Assembly: GCF_964340395.1 (NCBI RefSeq)
Contig: NC_135560.1
Span: 23,861,675 to 23,925,674, forward strand
Reading direction: 5' to 3'
Source: Glandiceps talaboti
Taxonomy: Eukaryota; Hemichordata; Enteropneusta; Spengelidae
Length of the DNA stretch: 64,000 nt
Shown: positions 55,192-64,000 of the stretch, piece by piece
Layout: every line of letters starts with the position of its first letter
Position numbering within the stretch: the stretch's first letter is position 1
The notes under the pieces: generated by a model
What the model saw: the letters and a program-made list of their open reading frames with translations, nothing else
Database searches by the model: none
Told to the model about the DNA's origin: nothing
Program-made: the position numbers and the translations under genes

Positions 55192-56774
55192 TAAACAAAA
55201 ACACATCTAGACCTAATTATGAATATACAATTAAAAAGTAACGTGTGAATAGATACATATGTGAATATGACCCAGGAGGATGGCTAGTATGCTGATTGGA
55301 GATGTTATTCTGCGTTATTTTGAAATGGCCTATATTGTTGGTGTTGCGGATGTCGATTGACCAAGAGGTGTATTGATTCATCTATAGGCAAACAGGCATG
55401 TGTGTATAGCTGTACACATAAGAATACAGAAATGTAATAAATTTGTTTTATGGTACGATTCTTAAATTAAACAAGGGCTTCCACCCAACGTGAAAGAATA
55501 CATAGGGATTGCTATGACTGAGACATGAGGCTCTGTTTACACGATACCCTTTCAAATAAAAACGCACCTAATAATTTGTTGTGCCATCCACTCCTTCATG
55601 CAGCTTCAACACTAATGTCTTATTACTGACCTTCCCGACTCGGAGAAATAATACGTACAACTTCATAACACTTTCATATCCAAACCATTTGTATTAAATT
55701 ACTCAGTTACACATTTTTAGGATACAAGTAACCGCTGATAGTACAGGGATAGAGTAGAAACATATTAAAGTGTTTAAAGTAACAAGTTCTTGAAAGTGAT
55801 TTTACCTCAGCTTGTGAAATGATCTATGCCTGAAAAAGTCATTTTAAAAAGCAACGACTTCTTGGCCATGCCATATGTCGACACTTGTTTCAGTAGTGGG
55901 ATTCTTATTTGTATCACCGTTAGGGGATGACCAAATGTTAACCTTGTTATCAAGTCAATACACAGTGAACACAATGCATAGTTCATTTTAACGCTTTCGG
56001 TCTTGTTTTCATCATTCATTGAAAGAGTAATTATATTTATCTTGCTTTGTACAAACAGACGTTTCATCATCTAAAAAAGGATAAGTACACGGGAAATTTG
56101 ATTGTTAACGTGTTTCCTAGTAAACTGCCTTTGTTGAAATACATCCAACAATTCCCAACCCACTCTCATATTTCTGAACAAACAACAATAATATTCATAC
56201 ATATATTAAAACCAGGATATGCCGTGCATTGAATTACAAATTGATGCATATTCTACTGTTCCTAAATAAATGGATTGAAGTCTGCAGTATGCATGCACAT
56301 AAATTGCTGAGTTAAAATGTAATGCATGTGATTTATTGATTCGAAGTCAAAATTTTACAACTATGTAATTACTAATTGATATGATAAAATAAATTGAGCA
56401 GTTATTGTGAGACCGGCCTGAAGATTCTGTCACGGTAACAGAGTTCAGAAATTACTCATACAGGAATTTAACTGCTTACTACTGTATCAGCAACGTTGTA
56501 GGATTATCACAGAGCAAATTCTGGAGGTTAGCTCCCGGAACTGTCAAATATCATCCCATTTATACTCACTGAGAACGATGCTGGTTTGCTTCATCCGTTT
56601 CTTGTCTCGTTAAAAGTGGCTTTGAAATAATAAGCATAGAGTTGCATTTTACAAATACGTTTAGAGCAGCACTAGCTGCACGGGGAACAGTTTTTTTAAT
56701 TGAAAATATTTTGTTAGATGCAATAACTTACTCGTAATATTGTGAAGAGATAAATAAAATAAAATCAATTTTTG
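55192..56774. other. No gene recognised
   Basis: Short frames only. Confidence 0.55.
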
Positions 56775-57140
56775 GGTCCGCACCCATACATCAACGAACT
56801 CAACGGCGATCACGAAATCAAATTGTATCTGTACTACTTATGGATAATATTGACCGCTAATTAACACACGCAATGTATAATATTGACCGCTAATTAACAC
56901 ACGCAATGTATAATATTGACCGCTCATTAACACACACAATGTATAATTATTGATATCTTAAACCATTTCTCAATGAATATATTCTAGTCGAAAACGATAC
57001 TCCAGTTACAACTAGTAAAGTTTTAATAAGGTGACAGATTCAAAACCTAGCTTTCCCTCAAGATTTAAACTTGTCACTTTACTACCTACAGATAGTATTG
57101 ACCACTAATTAACAGCTACAGTGTCTTTTTCATCAGTAAT
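56775..57140 (+). repeat. Interspersed repeat shared with 37.5-37.8 kb, copy 2
   Basis: Partner of 37540-37830. It differs by an internal triplication of a 33-base unit (56844-56945, TGACCGC at 56851, 56884 and 56917). Confidence 0.6.
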
Positions 57141-57462
57141 TGGCCAGTTGCAGTCAATGCCGGTTTAAACTATTTGTCCAGCGTCTGTTTAAAAGTACAA
57201 ACCCATACGTATGCAATAACAGTCTGTTCGGTCAAAAACACGACTTTTTGTATGCGCGTTGGAAACAAAATAATGACAAAAATAAAATTGATACCATGAA
57301 GAACTGCGCATGCTTCATTGTAGCAGTGTAACATGTCTATGACTTGATTTGAAAGCTCGAATATCTGTAACTTCAGTCTTTTATTCAAGTTCAAGATCAC
57401 TTCCAACTTCGCATTAATAATATTTTTTACACACGTTTGATGCATTGGTATCTTTGTTGATT

Positions 57463-58306
57463 TTTTCAAAAGCATTCGACACAATTAATCATGTAATCTT
57501 AATATCAAAACTTGATCATAATGGAATCCGTGGTCTACCTCTACATGGTTAACAAGTTACTTGCAGTGCAGAAGTCAGTATGTTAGCATAAACAACATAG
57601 ACTCCTATGGATGAAATGTTTCTTGTGGTGTACAACAAGTATCAGTTCTGGGCCCTATTTTATTTTTACTGTATATAAACGACATCTCATCCTCCTCACC
57701 ATTTTTCAATTTCAGGTTTTACGCCGATGACTCAAATTTATTCCATTCTTTCGAACCCATACATAATAACGTATCACTGAGTCAAGCTGAACTCGAATTT
57801 GTAAATGTGAATAAATGGTGTAACGCTAACAAACCGACCATTAATACTATGATTAAGAGTAAACACAGTAAACAATTAGTCACTGGTTCAATTACCCTAG
57901 ATGATACGCTTTTAAAGGAGAGTGACTATACATCTTTCATTGGAATTCGTCTTGGCGGCAGCATATTTTGCACACAAAGGAGAAATTATGTAAATTAATT
58001 GGTATTTTCTATAAGGTAAGATATATGGTTTCACGCTTTATTCTTGTCATGCTCTATAACTCTTTCATACTGCCACATATTAGTTATAGACTAGAAACTT
58101 GGGGAAGTGCGTATTTAAAGGACATTCTACTTGTACAAAAAAAGATCGTTCGGATTATAAATGGTAGTAAGTATAATGCACATACGAATGCCATGTTCAA
58201 AACATTTGATATACTTGACATATATAAACAATATGAGTTTCAAGTAGGTATTTTTGTGCATGATGCACTAAACGAGATGGCGCTGTATTCATTCCTTCAT
58301 GCTTGA
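57463..58306 (+). pseudogene. Decayed non-LTR retrotransposon reverse transcriptase
   Basis: Pieces in different frames reconstruct the order of a jockey/CR1-group reverse transcriptase: SKAFDTINHV, WLTSYLQCRSQYVSI, VLGPILFLLYINDI, FRFYADD (the catalytic YADD), VNKWCNANKPTINT, then after a frameshift near 57970 the thumb/C-terminal part with YNSFILPHISY and VQKKIVRIINGS. A TGA interrupts the frame at about 57608 and at least two frameshifts are needed. The N-terminal endonuclease is not found, so this is a 5'-truncated dead copy. Confidence 0.8.
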
Positions 58307-59364
58307 AAATCATGACAATCTCCATTTCAGGCAGTGCACACATTTAAACAAAGATACGTTTCTTGTTCTTACCGGAGGCTTTTCAGTTTACACCTGTTAT
58401 TGTCAGTCTTAGCCTTGCAGCAATTCAATTAATTAGCCGATGGAAACTTGTTATCATTACGATATACGTTTGTTAATTTGCCCTTATTAATTGACACGTC
58501 ATAAATAATCAATGAATTATCCCTGGGACAATTTCCGGAGTCATTTCATTATTGATACTCGTTTGCAGTGATCCGATCTGAAACTATCAAGAATACTGAA
58601 GCCGTTACATCACGGACAATCCAAACGATGTTTACTAAGGAGTTATGTTTTGCCATTTATGTTGAAATAATGACATGTGTTGAGTGCAATTTATTATTAG
58701 AAGCAATTAAATCCACATAATTATTGCCCTTTCTCATATGTCCGTGTTGTATTCGCAAAGTTTTCGAGTTTAGTTTAAGGTAGTTACTTGTAGAATTGTA
58801 CATACAAGTTACAATGTGTCGACTAGCTGGTCCTGTCTCTCGTCGTTTGTTATGTTGTTGCTGTTGTTGTAATTGTAATGGTTGAAATTAACCTCTTTTT
58901 ATAGCCACCGGGGTAAATATCACCAACCTTGAGCGAGAAAAACTATAATTTGATGTGAAGAATTAGTAGACACTTTGCCGACGGAGTACACATTTACCTA
59001 TCCTCCAAAGAATAAATTTAATGTTATGGCAACACTGATGACGCGTAGGTAAATTTTAGCCTTTTAACCACTATTTAATATTCATATTTTACGCAAGGAA
59101 CGTAACTTCAGTTTACTACAATTACCATGCGTCCCTACGATGTACGTAAGGCTAACATTTTATCAGTCATCGGGGTGTACTTTGAAAGCTTTTCAACGAA
59201 TCGATAAAACTTGTTTTCGAGGCATAATTGCTAGGATCAAAACACACAGTGCATTGTTTTCGTCAAACAAAACCCGTATGTTCCGAGGGTAATAACATTC
59301 TTGATTCCCATAATGGATGCAGCTAGGAATAAAATCACTACCCTAATCTCTCTTTCCGTTAATT

Positions 59365-59365
59365 T

Positions 59366-59449
<84 letters not shown>

Positions 59450-59451
59450 GG
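59365..59451 (+). repeat. (GACA)n microsatellite
   Basis: About 21 units, about 125 bases before MITE copy B. Confidence 0.95.
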
Positions 59452-59575
59452 CAGAAGCAAAATAGACCTGATATACATATCGTAACGCTAAACGTTGAGT
59501 ATTCACTTGGGTTTCCCTTCAACCAGACATACTGTTTCTGCTTAAGTATTATTTTATCAGGCCACATAAAAAAAG

Positions 59576-59926
59576 TTGTTTGGTTCCGGTTACCCGACCC
59601 CACCTAGTTTATCACGCCGACCCTAAACTTTGTTTTACGTATTCGAGAAAAATAATAATAAAATCGCGAAAATCGTGGATTCTCGCAAGAAATAGTGGGT
59701 GCAAAAATTAACATCAACTTAAAAAGACAAAAGAAAACTGTTCTTCCAATCTGTAGTGGCTGTACATCTGATAGGAAGAAATAAATAACACAGAGACTAC
59801 TTGGAAAACGATGGAAAACCTGAACTGGACACTCATTCACACATGAAAAAAAATATAATAAAATAAGATAAAAAAATCTACCTCTCCCACCTATTTTAAA
59901 ATTGAATGTAATCGGAACAACACACA
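59576..59926 (-). mobile_element. Same short DNA transposon family, copy B, reverse orientation
   Basis: It starts TTGTTTGGTTCCGG and ends CGGAACAACACACA. The interior is the reverse complement of copy A at near full length (351 versus 346 bases), including GACCCTAAACTT and CACCTATTTTAAAATTGA. Open frames across it are chance frames. Confidence 0.6.
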
Positions 59927-61040
59927 TTTTTTTTACGCCTCATGGTGGTTTGACATTTCTAGGCATTAACTTCGAAATGTCTCGAACAGAATTGTGTTAT
60001 TGTTCTCTCAAACAAATAAATACATTAATAAATAAGTGAAGGAAAATGTCAAATTATAAAAGATATAACGGAAGAAACAGCAATGGCCAACGGTCATTTA
60101 CCTGGTGAGAGAGCAACAAGAATAGAATTGTAGGCTTGAAAGTCTCACGGGTACAGCTTCATGAAATTACATAATCCATTAGTTTGTAAGATACGACATT
60201 CGTGCCATGTTATTAGCCTGCATTCATTGGTTGAGAAGTCTGATAGGGCCGAATAACACGACGTATCCTACAGACTAAGTTTAACGTTCTGATAATGTTG
60301 TTTTTCAACAAACGAATAAACATAATCGAATTGATACTATCATAGGATATCAGCTTATATCAAAATATTTTCTTTCTGTTCACGGAGCCGACTTTGTTTG
60401 AAATATTGGAGACCTTAAATTCCACTCAAATTTCAACTGACTCCGTTGATATTTCATGATTATGCTTCAAAGACTTCGACATGATAGACAACTATTAATG
60501 GACTGCCTTGTAGCTTAGTTGAGCCGTATCACCCGTGTTGAATGGTTCTCTGTCTATATACAACAAGGTAATGCAATTTCACTTTATCTAAATGTAGTGG
60601 ATTCGAGACAAACACTCTGATCGACTGAGCAAAGGCCCTTGGCCAAACATAACTGTAATCAAAATTGTAATGATGAGAATCGACAGAAGAACAGTTGTCA
60701 ATAAGTATAGCTGGGTTCAACGATGTATTCTTGATAAGGGCGACTTCTGATTTGATGTATGATCTTTCAAATTGCCGGAGAACCATATTTGTTCACTAAA
60801 ATGTATGAAATGTATAAAATTTATGCATTCACGAACAGACCTTTGATTTCTTAACTGTATTTGATGCGATACCACAGTTCAATGTAATATCGTCCTTTCA
60901 CCTGACCACGCTCTTTCCACTACTTCGTAAGCCCATGATGTTTTAACATAAATTACTGTTAATAGGTAGTTTGTATATCTTTATGATCTCAATCACGGTC
61001 TTAACTCTCCATCTTTTGAATAGTTATAACCTTATTGGGT

Positions 61041-61183
61041 ATGTAGGTAGGTAGGTAGTTAGGTAGGTAGGTAGTCGGTCGGTCGATATGCAGGTACTAG
61101 GTAGATAGGTAGATTAGATAGAGCGAGAGATTAGATAGGTAGGTAGATAGATAGATAGATAGATAGATAGGTAGGTAGGTAGG

Positions 61184-61240
<57 letters not shown>
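61041..61240 (+). repeat. (GGTA)n/(GATA)n microsatellite
   Basis: Mixed GGTA and GATA units, with a long pure GATA run at 61184-61240. Confidence 0.95.
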
Positions 61241-61563
61241 GGACGGTTAATTGATTGATTTAGCTTACCACTCGCATGATTTATATTTCAATGTCTGTCG
61301 GATTACTTTCTACCGCAGTCGCGAAAAGGAAAATGACGTAAATACTAAAGGCGTATCGTTCACTCGCGTCGATTTCAATCATTTAACCTTTGACCTATCA
61401 AATCTTGTTCAAGAATTTACAATTGTAAGTAGACCTTTGTGTGTGCAATAGTGTACCCTCGACACTGAGTACTCGTAATTACCTGTATCTGGTAATAAAT
61501 GAACTTTATGACGTTGAAAGATATCGCTATGTGCACATGTAGTAGAGAAAATAGCATTCTAAA

Positions 61564-61627
<64 letters not shown>

Positions 61628-61784
61628 CGTACACACACACACACATACATACATACATACTTTGCGTATACTTCATTTCGTTCAAACATAACATATACAT
61701 ACATAGATACATATACATAGATACATAGATACACAGATACATAGATACATACATACATACTTTCATTTCGTTCAAACATAACAT

Positions 61785-61817
<33 letters not shown>

Positions 61818-61874
61818 TACATACATACATACATACATACATACATACATACATACATACATACATACATACAT
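61564..61874 (+). repeat. (CA)n/(CATA)n compound microsatellite with repeated flank
   Basis: A (CA)n tract (61564-61645) is followed by CATA arrays. The flank TTTGCGTATACTTCATTTCG then TTCAAACATAACATA is at 61661 and a shorter version, TTTCATTTCGTTCAAACATA, at 61761. GATACATA repeats lie between. Confidence 0.9.
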
Positions 61875-62222
61875 GGTTTCAGTATCCTAGTGTAAATATG
61901 TAAATAATAATTTTGTCAAAAACTTTAAATTCTGTGTATGTCTTCAAGGCGAAATATGGAGTAATATTAGAGTTTAATCATACACGTTCAAATTCCGAAG
62001 ATGTGGTAATATGATAATGAAATTGATACATTTCATATCACCATAAATATAGTTATATGGCCGGAACTAATTTTCGTTTGTAAATATCAAAATACCTGGG
62101 CTTCAATGTTAAAATGTGTAAATTAAAATCATTCCAGACAATAAAAACTAGGTTTTAGAAATAATAAAATACGTGGAAATATGGTTTCCTTTTCATGATT
62201 TGTTGAATTTCGGAGATCCTGA

Positions 62223-63972
62223 GCTACTATCGTGATCATTCACCCTGACCCTACACACCCTATACTACTATCGTGATCATTCACCCTGACCCTACACACC
62301 CTATACTACTATCGTGATCATTCACCCTGACCCTACACACCCTATGCTACTATCGTGATCATTCACCCTGACCCTACACACCCTATACTACTATCGTGAT
62401 CATTCACCCTGACCCTACACACCCTATACTACTATCGTGATCATTCACCCTGACCCTACACACCCTATGCTACTATCGTGATCATTCACCCTGACCCTAC
62501 ACACCCTATGCTACTATCGTGATCATTCACCCTGACCCTACACACCCTATGCTACTATCGTGATCATTCACCCTGACCCTACACACCCTATGCTACTATC
62601 GTGATCATTCACCCTGACCCTACACACCCTATGCTACTATCGTGATCATTCACCCTGACCCTACACACCCTATACTACTATCGTGATCATTCACCCTGAC
62701 CCTACACACCCTATACTACTATCGTGATCATTCACCCTGACCCTACACACCCTATACTACTATCGTGATCATTCACCCTGACCCTACACACCCTATACTA
62801 CTATCGTGATCATTCACCCTGACCCTACACACCCTATGCTACTATCGTGATCATTCACCCTGACCCTACACACCCTATACTACTATCGTGATCATTCACC
62901 CTGACCCTACACACCCTATACTATTATCATGATCATTCACCCTGACCCTACACACCCTATACTACTATCGTGATCATTCACCCTGAGCCTACACACCCTA
63001 TACTACTATCGTGATCATTCACCCTGACCCTACACACCCTATACTACTATCTTGATCATTCATCCTGACTTTACACACCCTATGCTACTATCGTGATCAT
63101 TCACCCTGACTCTACACACCCTATGCTACTATCGTGATCATTCACCCTGACCCTACACACCCTATACTACTATCGTGATCATTCACCCTGACCCTACACG
63201 CCCTATGCTACTAGTACTATCGTGATCATTCACCCTGACCCTACACACCCTATACTACTATCGTGATCATTCACCCTGACCCTACACACCCTATGCTACT
63301 ATCGTGATCATTCACCCTGACCCTACACACCCTATGCTACTATCGTGATCATTCACCCTGACCCTACACACCCTATGCTACTATCGTGATCATTCACCCT
63401 GACCCTACACACCCTATGCTACTATCGTGATCATTCACCCTGACCCTACACACCCTATACTACTATCGTGATCATTCACCCTGACCCTACACACCCTATA
63501 CTACTATCGTGATCATTCACCCTGACCCTACACACCCTATACTATTATCATGATCATTCACCCTGACCCTACACACCCTATACTACTATCGTGATCATTC
63601 ACCCTGACCCTACACACCCTATACTACTATCGTGATCATTCACCCTGACCCTGCACACCCTATACTACTATCTTGATCATTCATCCTGACTTTACACACC
63701 CTATGCTACTATCGTGATCATTCACCCTGACTCTACACACCCTATGCTACTATCGTGATCATTCACCCTGACTCTACACACCCTATGCCACTATCGTGAT
63801 CATTCACCCTGACCCTACACACCCTATGCTACCATCGTGATCATTCACCCTGACCCTACACACCCTATACTACTATCGTGACCATTCACCCTGACTCTAC
63901 ACACACCCTATGCCACTATCGTGATCATTCACCCTGACCCTACACACCCTATTGTACCATCGTGATCATTCA
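62223..63972 (+). repeat. 41-bp minisatellite, about 42 copies
   Basis: The unit is ACTACTATCGTGATCATTCA then CCCTGACCCTACACACCCTA plus T. A block of variant units (CTATTATCATGATC and later CTTGATCATTCATCC) recurs 621 bases apart (62921 and 63542; 63051 and 63672), that is 15 units plus a 6-base insertion, showing a higher-order duplication. The array ends about 25 bases before the window end. Confidence 0.95.
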
Positions 63973-64000
63973 CTTGGTTAATCATAGAACACTGCTGCTT

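Larger units (their letters stand above)
58307..61040. other. No gene outside listed repeats
   Basis: The (GACA)n and MITE copy B are the only recognised structures. A frame of 85 codons at 60529-60786 on the minus strand shows no motif. Confidence 0.5.

Noticed and set aside
59604-59927. 107-codon minus-strand frame
   Set aside because: It lies wholly inside MITE copy B, and the other copies do not keep the frame.
61417-61874. Frames of 115-149 codons on the minus strand
   Set aside because: They arise from CA and CATA microsatellites (Cys-Val and Met-Tyr-Val-Cys runs).
62223-63972. Possible CRISPR-like or coding repeat
   Set aside because: There are no spacers, and the 41-base period shifts frame each unit.

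Overview
The window is A+T-rich eukaryotic DNA dominated by repeats. Almost everything in it is interspersed or tandem repeat, with one convincing protein-coding gene. Long dinucleotide and tetranucleotide microsatellites, short inverted-repeat transposon relics, degenerate non-LTR retrotransposon pieces and Helentron/pearl-like elements with about 146-bp internal repeats all point to an invertebrate animal, most likely a marine deuterostome or lophotrochozoan. I cannot name the species from sequence alone. No bacterial-type operons, rRNA or convincing tRNA genes were seen.

Layout. 1-12.6 kb: no recognisable gene, scattered microsatellites. 12.6-15.5 kb: a repeat cluster with two inverted copies of a foldback element set in (AT)n, each carrying hammerhead-ribozyme-like motifs, followed by a complete Helentron/pearl-like element. 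19.5 kb: a 424-bp inverted-repeat element built around 20-bp palindromes, with a truncated second copy at 41.1 kb. 20.7-23.1 kb: an interspersed repeat, a duplicated block with CRE-like sites and a 160-bp foldback. 23.56-24.52 kb: an intronless class A peptide GPCR, somatostatin/allatostatin-C/opioid-like, with a candidate TATA box and a poly(A) signal. 25-36 kb: minisatellites, a G-quadruplex-prone tract, a broken Harbinger-type fragment (32.7-33.2 kb) and a LINE 3' end (35.8-36.4 kb). 37.5-38.3 kb: a repeat shared with 56.8 kb and an unassigned 146-codon open frame. 42.4-43.8 kb: a 31-bp minisatellite. 44.3-44.9 kb: a mosaic of tetranucleotide repeats ending in a large inverted repeat. 47-60 kb: three copies of a short DNA-transposon family, several Helentron/pearl-like elements and a decayed LINE reverse transcriptase. 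62.2-64.0 kb: a 41-bp minisatellite with higher-order structure.

The only likely functional gene is the GPCR. The most unusual signal is the foldback pair at 12.7-14.1 kb, whose symmetric arms contain nearly complete type I hammerhead ribozyme folds. Such motifs are known from Penelope-like retroelements and animal retrozymes. All statements come from reading the sequence by eye; no database or folding program was run.
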